Below the pieces are notes generated by a model. The model had not been told where the DNA came from and did no database searches. It saw nothing but the letters and a program-made list of their open reading frames with translations. The translations under genes were made by a program, and so were the position numbers. A DNA stretch of 44,086 nt from Deltaproteobacteria bacterium. Its GTDB lineage: Bacteria > Myxococcota_A > Polyangia > Polyangiales > Ga0077539. The DNA lies in contig CANJUR010000036.1 in the NCBI GenBank assembly GCA_947477565.1, positions 1 through 44,086 on the forward strand, in the 5' to 3' direction. Positions 15,159 to 23,167 of the stretch are shown in pieces (position 1 is the first letter of the stretch; every line of letters begins with the position of its first letter).

Positions 15159-17468
15159 TTGCGCATCGTCAAAGAGACTCCCTTCGAGTTCGGATTTCTC
15201 CCCTGGCAGGTTCGGCCACCGGAAGGAGCACTGATGGTGTTCCTGAAGGGCACCTTCGAGCTGGTGCACGACGGCGTGTGCACCATCGCCGCGGAACAGA
15301 GTCTCATCTCCGGCCCGCTCCATTGGGGCGACGATCCGAATCAGTCACTCCGCCTCGACGGCGACTTCGCGGTGCTCAAGCCGCGCGCCGAGTGTCACTT
15401 CGTCGGACACGCCCACGCCCCCGGGGGCGAACCCGCGGGCAGCCTCCTCGCATCGTTTCGCGTCGGTTCCGTCTCCCGCAGCCTCGCGGTCTTCGGCGAT
15501 CGCACCTTTGACGGCTATGGCGCCGTCACTGCCCCAATCCCGTTTCACCAAATGCCCATCCGCTGGGAGCGGGCGTTCGGCGGGCCGGGTCACTCCCGCA
15601 ACCCGCTCGGCCTGGGCATCGCCGCGGTGGACACCGAACAGGGCCGCAAGGTGCTCCTGCCCAACCTGGAAGACAGCGCCGCGCTGATTTCCAGCGCGAG
15701 CGACCGGCCGCGCCCGGTGTGCTTCGCGCCGGTTCCACCTGCCTGGCCCGAGCGCACCGGCAAGGCGGGCACCTACGACCAGCGCTGGCTGAAGACCCGC
15801 TGGCCCTGGCTCCCCGAGGATTTCGATTACGGCTACTACCTGAGCGCCCCAGCCGGGCAGCAGATTGAAGGTTATTGGCGAGGCGACGAGGCCGTCGGGA
15901 TGCAGCACCTCACGGCGTCGCAGTCGATACTCCGGTCGCAGCTGCCAGGCTTGCGGGGCCGATGTTTTGCAGAGGTTCGTCGTGGCGAGTCGGTGGATTT
16001 TGTCGAGGTGCCCCTGCGGCTCGACACCATTCTGCTTGATGGCGACAAGGAGCAATGCCAGTGCGTCTGGCGCGGACTCCTTGAGGGCATCGCGGAGAAG
16101 CTCACGGAGGTCGAGACCTTCTTCTTCATTCATGAATCCATCGATGTCGGATATCCGCTGATTCACTATCAGCAGTGGCTGGAGCGGAAGAGGCTGGAGA
16201 GCGTCGCGGAGGAGGAAGAACTCGAGGCCGTAGAGCCGCCCGTGGACGATGCGCCCGCCGCGCCCGCGCTGCTGCCGCCGACTCCGGCGGTACTCTTCGC
16301 CAACCTCGCGAAGTCCATGCAGGAGGCTGGTCCAGCTCCTGGAACCGACCCGGCGGCGCACGCCGCGATCATCGCGCAGGTCGTTGCCCTGGCCACGGCG
16401 CCGCCCGAACCCCCGATGCCGCAGCCCTCCGTCGTGCGGGCGCGGATGGACGCTGGAGGCATCGAGGTTCCCGAGGAGTTGCGCGCGCTCCCCGATGACG
16501 AGCCCGAGGCGCCCGAGGACGAGGACGAGGAGGTGCCTGGGCTGACCCGGGCAGACGTACTCCGGCACCGCGCGTATGGAGTCCCGCTGATGGGCCTCGA
16601 CCTCACGGGCATTGACCTCTCGGAACTCGACCTCACTGGACAGGACTTCAGCGGAGCGATCTTGAGTCGGGCCGATCTGCGCGGGTGTGTATTGCACGAG
16701 GCGGTGTTCAAGGAAGCTGTGCTCGACCACGCCGACCTCACCGAAGGAGACTTCGTCGGGGCGTCGTTTGAGGGCGCGGACCTCACCGGCGTGGCGGCGG
16801 TTCGGGTCAACGCGGAGGGCGCGAACTTCGAGGGCGCGACGGCCGAAGAGTCCGCGTGGACGGGGTCGCGTTTCTTCAAGGCCAACCTGAAGGGCGCGGA
16901 GTTCGTGCGCTGCGCGCTCAACGCGTGCGACTTCCGGGAGAGCGAGTGCGACGGCACCGACTTCAGCGGGTCGCGGGGCGAGCAGGCGCACTTCGAGCGA
17001 GCGTCCCTGGTGGGAGCGACCTTCGAGGCGGTGCAGTTCGCTCGCGCGGTCTTCGATGACGCCGTGATGACCAACGTGCGCGCCGACGAGAAGGCCGATT
17101 TCTCCGAGGCTTCGATGCGAAGGGTGCAGGCCGCGGATGCGCATTTCGAAGAGGCCAATCTGCGCGGTGCGCAGTTGGGCGAGGCCATGCTCGACAAGGC
17201 GGAGTTCGCCCGGGCGACGCTGGAGCGCGCCAATCTCACGGCGGCTTCCTTGAAGGGCGCGCGCTTCCACGAGGCCAACCTTACGGGCGCAGTGATGCTC
17301 AAGGTCAACGCGATGGAGGCCAACTTCGAAGCGGCGATCCTGGTCGAGGCCGACCTGCGCGGGGCCAACCTCACCAGCGCGCAGCTCTGGCGGGCTCGCA
17401 CCGACCGCGCACAACTCGAACTCGCGCTTTTGCATCGCACGGTGCTCGACCCAGACAATCAGGGATGA
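15159..17468 (+). CDS. DUF2169-pentapeptide repeat fusion protein
   Basis: This 769-residue protein has three parts. Residues about 5-330 form a DUF2169 domain (start ETPFEFGFLPWQVRPPEG, then MPIRWERAFGG and RNPLGLG), a family linked to T6SS PAAR-like proteins and thought to help load cargo. Residues about 335-470 form an acidic, Pro/Ala-rich hinge. Residues about 480-765 are pentapeptide repeats of A(D/N)LXX type (LTGIDLSELDLTGQDFSGA and so on), which fold as a right-handed quadrilateral beta-helix. The start is a TTG at 15159; later Met residues would remove conserved DUF2169 sequence. Its stop overlaps the next gene (ATGA). Confidence 0.85.
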   Translation: MRIVKETPFEFGFLPWQVRPPEGALMVFLKGTFELVHDGVCTIAAEQSLISGPLHWGDDPNQSLRLDGDFAVLKPRAECHFVGHAHAPGGEPAGSLLASFRVGSVSRSLAVFGDRTFDGYGAVTAPIPFHQMPIRWERAFGGPGHSRNPLGLGIAAVDTEQGRKVLLPNLEDSAALISSASDRPRPVCFAPVPPAWPERTGKAGTYDQRWLKTRWPWLPEDFDYGYYLSAPAGQQIEGYWRGDEAVGMQHLTASQSILRSQLPGLRGRCFAEVRRGESVDFVEVPLRLDTILLDGDKEQCQCVWRGLLEGIAEKLTEVETFFFIHESIDVGYPLIHYQQWLERKRLESVAEEEELEAVEPPVDDAPAAPALLPPTPAVLFANLAKSMQEAGPAPGTDPAAHAAIIAQVVALATAPPEPPMPQPSVVRARMDAGGIEVPEELRALPDDEPEAPEDEDEEVPGLTRADVLRHRAYGVPLMGLDLTGIDLSELDLTGQDFSGAILSRADLRGCVLHEAVFKEAVLDHADLTEGDFVGASFEGADLTGVAAVRVNAEGANFEGATAEESAWTGSRFFKANLKGAEFVRCALNACDFRESECDGTDFSGSRGEQAHFERASLVGATFEAVQFARAVFDDAVMTNVRADEKADFSEASMRRVQAADAHFEEANLRGAQLGEAMLDKAEFARATLERANLTAASLKGARFHEANLTGAVMLKVNAMEANFEAAILVEADLRGANLTSAQLWRARTDRAQLELALLHRTVLDPDNQG

Positions 17469-19246
17469 GCGTCACCCCGCCGGAAGACCTCGCCGTGGTG
17501 CTCGAGCGCTGCCGCGCGCAGCGGATCGCGCTCAACCGCCGCCTCGCGCTCGCACCCGACAGCCTGCACCGCGTGTTGCGCTGCACGGTCTGCCAGCAAT
17601 GGAACCTCGACACCCGCGTGTACGAGGGCTTCCTCCAGTTTGGCGACGGCGGTCAGCGCGCGTGCTGGAGCCTCGACGAGCTCCGCGCCTTCGTCGAAGG
17701 GCAGCACCGCGCGCTGCACCGGGTAGACAAGCTCGATCGCTGCCGCTGTGGGGCGCCCGCGGTGGCACTGTCGCTGGTCGCGGCGCGCTTCCTCCACGCG
17801 ATGCCGGGCAGCGGCGCCGAGCTCGTCGTGGAGGTGCGCTACGAGCGCGATGCGGTCGCGTCGGTGCGCTTCGGGCGAGCCATCGTGGGCGGCGCGGTGG
17901 CCTTCCTCGAGGAGGCCTCGGAGGCGGCGCTGCAAGGGCTTTTCGGGGTTCCGCTGACGGTGTGGGGCGTGTGGCGGGAGGTGATCGCCGCGCCCGAAGG
18001 GGGCCTCGCGGCGGTAGAGGAGGGACTTGCGCTGGCGGCCTTCCCGCTGGGCGCGGAGGGCTTCCGCGCGGAGTTCGAGCAGGCCCTGCGTGCGGAGCCC
18101 GAACTGCGGGCGTACGGGCTCTCCGCGCGGGTGACCGCGGAGCCCTCGTGGGGTTGGCTGCGCGGGGATGCGCACCTCACGGCGCGTCCCGACACGGTGC
18201 TGGTGATGATGCTGCGGCACGATGTTCTGACCGCGCGGGTGTTGCTGCTCGCGGCGGCGCGAGGCGTGGGCGCGAGGCGCGAGGGCGACACGGTCTGGTT
18301 GGAGGACGGACTCGCGCGCTGGCCCGTCGAGTTGTCCACGGTGGCGGAGGAGGGCCTGCGCCGCGGGTTCACGCTATCGACCATGGCGGCGGCATCGGTG
18401 GCCCACGCGCTCGATCGGGTGGAGACCCTGCGTACCTTCCTCGAGGCCATCGAGCAGCTGCGACCCGGGGTGACGTTTACGGTGGAAGGTATGTCGCTGG
18501 TGCCGTCGCGGGAGGGCGTCACCGGGCGGCCCATCGACTTGCGCGTGGCTCCCTTCGGCGCGGTACCCGACCCGGAGACGCTCGACCGCGACCTGCGGTT
18601 CTATCTGCGCGAGGCGCCGAGCTGGAGCGACCCGTGGCGGGTGTGCCCGTGCGGAGCGGCACGGGAGGTGTCGCTGCACCGCTGGCGTCGGGCCGACCTC
18701 GTAGACCTCGGCGCGAGCGCCGCGGATCTGGTGTTTCCCGACGGCGAAGAGTCTGCGGCGGAGACCGTGCGGGTGTTCGCGGTGAGCTGCGAGAGGCACG
18801 TGGAGTACGCGGTGGGGGCATTGCCTGGACGGGCGCGCGAGGCGATCGCGGCGCAGGCAACGCGCGACCTCGAGCAGCAGCGATTCGCGATCAAGGTGGC
18901 GCCGTACGTCGATGCGGCAGGGCGGGTCGCGGCGCTCGTGGAGGCAGAACACCTGCTCGATGCGACGGCGCACCCGGGGCTGGTGGCGGGGCTGGTGGCG
19001 GCGGCGCTGGGAAGGTCCGTCGGGGCGACGGTGACGACGCTGTCGCGCGAGCTAGCGGTGGTGGCCGAGGAGGGCGCGGCGGTGCAACTGGTGGAGCGAC
19101 TCGAGGAGGTCGGGCGGGTGCTCTGGACGATTCAGCGGGGCGCTCCGCCGACGCCGGTGCGGGCGGTGTTTACGCACGACGCAACGGTGGGCGCGGCGGG
19201 GATGTTTGTGCGCGGCGAGGGCGATGTGGGCGTCAGGGGACTGTGA
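17465..19246 (+). CDS. Unknown protein with Cys pairs, coupled to DUF2169 gene
   Basis: I do not recognise this 593-residue protein. Three short Cys pairs are visible: RCTVCQQW, CRCGAPAV and VCPCGAAREV, which suggests one or more small metal knuckles. The protein is otherwise Ala/Leu/Arg/Glu-rich without signal peptide or membrane segment, consistent with a soluble cytoplasmic factor. The ATG overlaps the stop of the DUF2169-pentapeptide gene by four bases, so the products are probably made in proportion. Position within the spike cluster suggests a chaperone or adaptor role, but this is inference only. Confidence 0.6.
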   Translation: MSVTPPEDLAVVLERCRAQRIALNRRLALAPDSLHRVLRCTVCQQWNLDTRVYEGFLQFGDGGQRACWSLDELRAFVEGQHRALHRVDKLDRCRCGAPAVALSLVAARFLHAMPGSGAELVVEVRYERDAVASVRFGRAIVGGAVAFLEEASEAALQGLFGVPLTVWGVWREVIAAPEGGLAAVEEGLALAAFPLGAEGFRAEFEQALRAEPELRAYGLSARVTAEPSWGWLRGDAHLTARPDTVLVMMLRHDVLTARVLLLAAARGVGARREGDTVWLEDGLARWPVELSTVAEEGLRRGFTLSTMAAASVAHALDRVETLRTFLEAIEQLRPGVTFTVEGMSLVPSREGVTGRPIDLRVAPFGAVPDPETLDRDLRFYLREAPSWSDPWRVCPCGAAREVSLHRWRRADLVDLGASAADLVFPDGEESAAETVRVFAVSCERHVEYAVGALPGRAREAIAAQATRDLEQQRFAIKVAPYVDAAGRVAALVEAEHLLDATAHPGLVAGLVAAALGRSVGATVTTLSRELAVVAEEGAAVQLVERLEEVGRVLWTIQRGAPPTPVRAVFTHDATVGAAGMFVRGEGDVGVRGL

Positions 19247-19289
19247 TACAAGCGCTCGCCCACGGCGCGGCTCTCGTACGGAGGTGGTG

Positions 19290-20333
19290 ATGACGGCGCA
19301 ACTCTTGTCGGTGCAGGTTCCGTTCACCGAAACCGGGCTGCAGATGGGCTCGTCGGTAGGCGGTCCCGGGGTGAGCCTGGCGACCGCGGGCGATGTGCTC
19401 ATCGACTCCGTCGGGGTGATGGACATCCAGTCGATGGGCGCGTTCGTCGGGCAGACCAGCGCCGCGATGTCGATGCTGTCAGCCTCGGTGCAGAAGATCC
19501 ACTCGCAGGGGAAGGTGGAGATCTTCGCGGGCGGGGGGAAGGCGCCGTCGGCATGCGGTCCGTCGGGGCCGGCGACGCCGCCGGATGCGGGGCCGCCGGG
19601 TGCCACGGGGGAGAATATCACCGGTATGGCGTGCGCGGCGCTCTCGGGCATCAGCGCGGGCTTCGGCCTGGACGACGCGTTCACGCCGCGGCTCGCGATC
19701 GCGGCTCCGGGCCTCGTGGCGCAGGTGCCGGCGGAGGTCGAGGAGGGCGTCGCGTTGTTCGACGCGGGGGCCGCGGTGGCGGCGGCGGGTGGCGGCGGCG
19801 GGCCGGACATCGAAGAGCGCGCGAGCGGCAACATCAAGATGGTCGCGGGCAAGAAGATCTCCGGCGTGGCGCCGGCGATCATCAGCTCGAAGACGCCGGG
19901 GAAGTTCGAGGTGAAGGCGCTGGCGGTGACGGACTTCACCACGGTGCTGTTCACTAATTTCGCGCTCGCGAAGTTTGAGGTGAAGGCGCTCGATGCCTTC
20001 AAGACGACCTCGGCGATCTTCGAGATCGAGGCCGATGTGGCGGTCGAGATCAAGACCAAGAACTTCAAGGGCAAGGCCAAGCTGATCACCATGGACGGCC
20101 ACACGAAGGTTACGGAGAGCATGGAGGTCATGGGCATGACCACGTGCAATGCCGACCTGCATGTCGAGCGCGACGCCAAGCTGACGGGCAAGCTGAACGT
20201 GACGGGCAAGACCGAGGTCAAGGGCACCCTCACGGTGAAGAAGAACACGAAGGTCACGAGCACTGCGACCATCGACGGCGACGTCAAGACGGACACCGCG
20301 GAGTTCAAGTCGAGCGTGACCTTCGGGGTGTAG
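19290..20333 (+). CDS. Spike-tail-like repeat protein, tandem paralog 1
   Basis: This 347-residue protein is the first of three tandem paralogs. The start at 19290 has the strong ribosome-binding site GGAGGTGGTG. Its N-terminal module (about 5-110) has VPFTETGLQMG, SMGAFVGQTSAAM and KVEIFAGGGKAPSACG, shared with its neighbours. A Gly/Ala-rich hinge follows. Then comes DIEERASGNIKMVAGKKISG, and after it about 130 residues of short alternating strands (FEVKALDAF, LNVTGKTEVKGTLTVKK, TSTATIDGDVK) like a beta-solenoid. No known domain is recognised. By pattern it resembles the needle part of VgrG and the sides of phage tail spikes. Confidence 0.7.
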   Translation: MTAQLLSVQVPFTETGLQMGSSVGGPGVSLATAGDVLIDSVGVMDIQSMGAFVGQTSAAMSMLSASVQKIHSQGKVEIFAGGGKAPSACGPSGPATPPDAGPPGATGENITGMACAALSGISAGFGLDDAFTPRLAIAAPGLVAQVPAEVEEGVALFDAGAAVAAAGGGGGPDIEERASGNIKMVAGKKISGVAPAIISSKTPGKFEVKALAVTDFTTVLFTNFALAKFEVKALDAFKTTSAIFEIEADVAVEIKTKNFKGKAKLITMDGHTKVTESMEVMGMTTCNADLHVERDAKLTGKLNVTGKTEVKGTLTVKKNTKVTSTATIDGDVKTDTAEFKSSVTFGV

Positions 20334-20354
20334 GCCGCTCAGGGAGACGCGCAG

Positions 20355-21515
20355 ATGACGACACCGCAGACGTTCGCGATCACGGTTCCGCACTCCTCGA
20401 GTCAGCTCGCGCTGGGCCGCTGCGCCTGCCCCGACGGGGCCTCGCTCACCACCGTCGGCAGTGTGCTGGTCGACGCCGCCGGGACGCTCACGGCGCAGAG
20501 CGGCGGCCCGTTCATCGCGCAGACCAACGCCGCGATGTCGTGGCTGTCGCAGTCGAGCACGCAGGTGCACACACCGGCGGGCGTGACCGTCTATGCGGGC
20601 GGCGGCACCGCGCCAGGAGCCTGCGGGTCGGGCGCGCCTGCCGATTCGCCCGGGGCGACGAAGCCCGCGGAGACTACCGAGAAGGTGGTGAACGTGACGC
20701 TCTCGGCGGCGAGCCTCGGGCGCAACGTGGTCGACGCGGCCGGGGCCGACAACGCCGCCGGCGTCGTGGTGCAGGCCCTCGATGCGGAGAAGAACGTTCG
20801 GGAGTTGTCGAAGGAGCTCGGCGCTCCGGGGGGAGACGCGGCGCCCTACTTCGAGGCGGCGTCCGGGGCGGTCGGTGTGATGGCGGGCATCTTGTCGGGT
20901 GACTTCGCCGGCGCGCTCGGCAGCGCTGCCACCGTGGCGTCCGGGGCGGCGGGTGCGGCGGGTGCGGCGGGCGCCGGGGCCGACCTCGAAGAGCGCGCGG
21001 TCAACGAGATCAAGATGGTCGCGGGCACGATGATCACGGGCTCCGCGGGGGTGGGCTACGACTACAAGACGCTGAACAAGTTCGGCGTGACCGCGGGCGC
21101 GCTCACGAGCTTCACGACGACGACCTGGGGGGCGTTCTGTCTGTTGAAGTTCGAGGTGAAGGCGGGCGTCGCGGTGAAGGCGAAGACCGCGCGAGTCTCG
21201 GTGCACGCGAAGGTGTCGGCGACGATGGACGCCAAGGCGGCGCTGACGGTGATCAGCCCGAAGATCGACTACGTGAGCAAGCTGAAGGTCACGGAGACCC
21301 TGACGGTGAAACAGAAGACGACGGTCAACAGCCTCGAGGTGAAGAACGGCAAGACGTCGAACCTCGATGGCACCCTCACGGTCAACGGAAACATGGTCAT
21401 CGAGGCCAACCTCTCCTTGAAGAAGAAAATGAAGGCGAAGGCGAAGGTGGAGTTCGCCAAAAAGATCAAGGCCAGCGGCGCCGCCACGGTGGGCGGCAAG
21501 ACCGAGGTCGCCTGA
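20355..21515 (+). CDS. Spike-tail-like repeat protein, tandem paralog 2
   Basis: This 386-residue paralog lies 21 bases after the previous gene. The N-terminal module repeats the pattern VPHSSSQLALG, GPFIAQTNAAM and VTVYAGGGTAPGACG. It has a longer middle with a hydrophobic Gly/Ala-rich stretch (about 175-215, GVMAGILSGDFAGALG and GAAGAAGAAGAG). The conserved junction is DLEERAVNEIKMVAGTMITG. The tail has repeats such as KFEVKAGVAVKAKTARV, LTVKQKTTVNSLEV and GTLTVNGNMVIEANL. Start and direction show it is co-transcribed with its neighbours. Function is unknown. Confidence 0.7.
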   Translation: MTTPQTFAITVPHSSSQLALGRCACPDGASLTTVGSVLVDAAGTLTAQSGGPFIAQTNAAMSWLSQSSTQVHTPAGVTVYAGGGTAPGACGSGAPADSPGATKPAETTEKVVNVTLSAASLGRNVVDAAGADNAAGVVVQALDAEKNVRELSKELGAPGGDAAPYFEAASGAVGVMAGILSGDFAGALGSAATVASGAAGAAGAAGAGADLEERAVNEIKMVAGTMITGSAGVGYDYKTLNKFGVTAGALTSFTTTTWGAFCLLKFEVKAGVAVKAKTARVSVHAKVSATMDAKAALTVISPKIDYVSKLKVTETLTVKQKTTVNSLEVKNGKTSNLDGTLTVNGNMVIEANLSLKKKMKAKAKVEFAKKIKASGAATVGGKTEVA

Positions 21516-21535
21516 GACCGAGCGGGAGCCAGACG

Positions 21536-23167
21536 ATGGGCGACAACATCACGGGTGAGCTGAACAACACCGAACCGGTCTGCGTTCAGGGGATCGACAA
21601 CCAGGGCGGCGCGGTCGAGGCGGACGACAACACCGAAGATGACCGGTGCGCGGGCACTGGCAACATCGACGTCGCGCGGTTTCCGTCGCAGACGCTCGAC
21701 CTCGATGGGCAGGCAGAGGCGGCTGCGAAGCGTGCGGCCACGTCGCCCAATGGAGGCGACGCGACGGCGCAGTTCTACCGGGCGGAGGTGCCGTTCTCGG
21801 ACAGCAAGCTCGAACTGGGCGCGGCGAGTTCGAAGGGCGGCGTGGGCGCGTCGATCACCACGAAGGGCAACGTGTTCGTGGGCGCGACGGGCAAGCTCGG
21901 GCTGCAGTCCGTCGGGGCGTTCACGGGGCAGACCAGGGCCACGATGGGCCTGTACGCGGCGGCCGGGGTGACGGCGCACTCGCAGGACAAGTTTGAGATC
22001 TACGCCGGCGGAGGCGTGGTGCCTGGAGATTGCGGGAGCGGCCGTCCGGCCGGCAGCGCGGGGACGACGAAGCCCGCGGAGGCGGCGGAAAAGTGGACCA
22101 CCGTCGGGTGCAATGCGCTCGGGGTCGTGAAGGCCGCCAACGATCTCTACAACGCAGGGCTGAGCCTCTCGTCGGACGTCAAGGCATTCAAGGACCTCGC
22201 GAGCGACACCAAGACCGCGGCGAGGGTCGTGGCTGGCCTGAAGGTGGCGGCCGACGCGGTGAGTGGGGCCAAGGCCGTCAACGACATGGCCGGCAAGGGG
22301 TACTCCGCGGGCGCGGGCGCCACCGCGGAAACCAAAGACGAGAAGGATGCCCTGAAGAAGAACTCGAAGGGCGCCGACAAGGTCTCTGGGGGCATCAACG
22401 TGGGGAGCGGTGCGGTCAGCCTCGCGAGCGCCGTGGCGAGCGCCTTGGCCGGCAAGCCCGACGACGCGTTCTCGAGCTTGTTGAGTGGCGTTTCGTCGCT
22501 GGTGTCGGCGGGGTCGTCGTTGTCCGGCGCCGCCGACGGGACGAGCGGGCTCAACCGCGAAGGCCCGGTGCCCCGCAGCACGGGGGCGGCGAGCGCGGTG
22601 CCGGGGGCGGAGCCTGCTGGCCCCGGCGGACCGCTCGACATCGAAAAGCGCGCAGCGGCGAAGATCCACCAGGTCTGCAACGTGAAGATCAGCGGCAACG
22701 CGCCGGAGGGCATCGACTGGAAGGTGGGCGGGGCCTACCTGGTCAACGCGATCTCCGGGGTGGACTTCGCGACGACCAACTGGGGCGCCTTCGCGGCGGC
22801 GATGTTCAAGGTTCGCGCGGTGGCGGTCATCGACGTGAAGTGTCGGAAGTTCGAGATGAAGGCCCTGGCGAAGGGCACCGTGAAGACGCTGCACACAACC
22901 ATCACGGCCTCGTCGCTGAGCACCCTCGATGGCATCACGGACGTCACCGGGACGCTCACCGTGTTGAAGCACAGCACCCTGCACGACGATCTTCACGCAG
23001 CGAATAACACCCTCGTGACGGGCAACCTGACGGTGCAGAAGGACGCCACCACCAAGAACGACGCCAAGTTTCACGAGGTGTGCAAGTTCACGGGCGAAGT
23101 CACCGTCAAGGGACAAGTTGTGTCGAAAAGAAAGCTGAAGGCCGCGTCCGAGGGCAAGTTCGGTTGA
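21536..23167 (+). CDS. Spike-tail-like repeat protein, tandem paralog 3
   Basis: This is the longest of the three paralogs at 543 residues. It has an extra 75-residue acidic, Asn/Asp-rich N-terminal extension. The shared module follows (VPFSDSKLELG, SVGAFTGQTRATM, KFEIYAGGGVVPGDCGSG). The long middle (about 180-355) is Ala/Gly/Lys/Asp-rich and helical, with a weakly hydrophobic GSGAVSLASAVASALAG segment. The junction is LDIEKRAAAKIHQVCNVKISG, and the tail has repeats such as GTLTVLKHSTLHDDLH and TGNLTVQKDATTKNDAKF. The stop overlaps the TTG start of the next gene (TTGA). Confidence 0.7.
   Translation: MGDNITGELNNTEPVCVQGIDNQGGAVEADDNTEDDRCAGTGNIDVARFPSQTLDLDGQAEAAAKRAATSPNGGDATAQFYRAEVPFSDSKLELGAASSKGGVGASITTKGNVFVGATGKLGLQSVGAFTGQTRATMGLYAAAGVTAHSQDKFEIYAGGGVVPGDCGSGRPAGSAGTTKPAEAAEKWTTVGCNALGVVKAANDLYNAGLSLSSDVKAFKDLASDTKTAARVVAGLKVAADAVSGAKAVNDMAGKGYSAGAGATAETKDEKDALKKNSKGADKVSGGINVGSGAVSLASAVASALAGKPDDAFSSLLSGVSSLVSAGSSLSGAADGTSGLNREGPVPRSTGAASAVPGAEPAGPGGPLDIEKRAAAKIHQVCNVKISGNAPEGIDWKVGGAYLVNAISGVDFATTNWGAFAAAMFKVRAVAVIDVKCRKFEMKALAKGTVKTLHTTITASSLSTLDGITDVTGTLTVLKHSTLHDDLHAANNTLVTGNLTVQKDATTKNDAKFHEVCKFTGEVTVKGQVVSKRKLKAASEGKFG

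Noticed and set aside
15345..17435. Long minus-strand open frame (696 codons) opposite the DUF2169-pentapeptide gene
   Set aside because: It mirrors a clearly coding plus-strand gene and its translation is Arg/Gly/Leu-rich with no family features, which is common in high-GC DNA.
19479..23116. Long minus-strand frames opposite the three paralogs
   Set aside because: The plus-strand frames carry conserved motifs, good ribosome-binding sites and tight spacing; the minus translations are Arg/His-rich noise.
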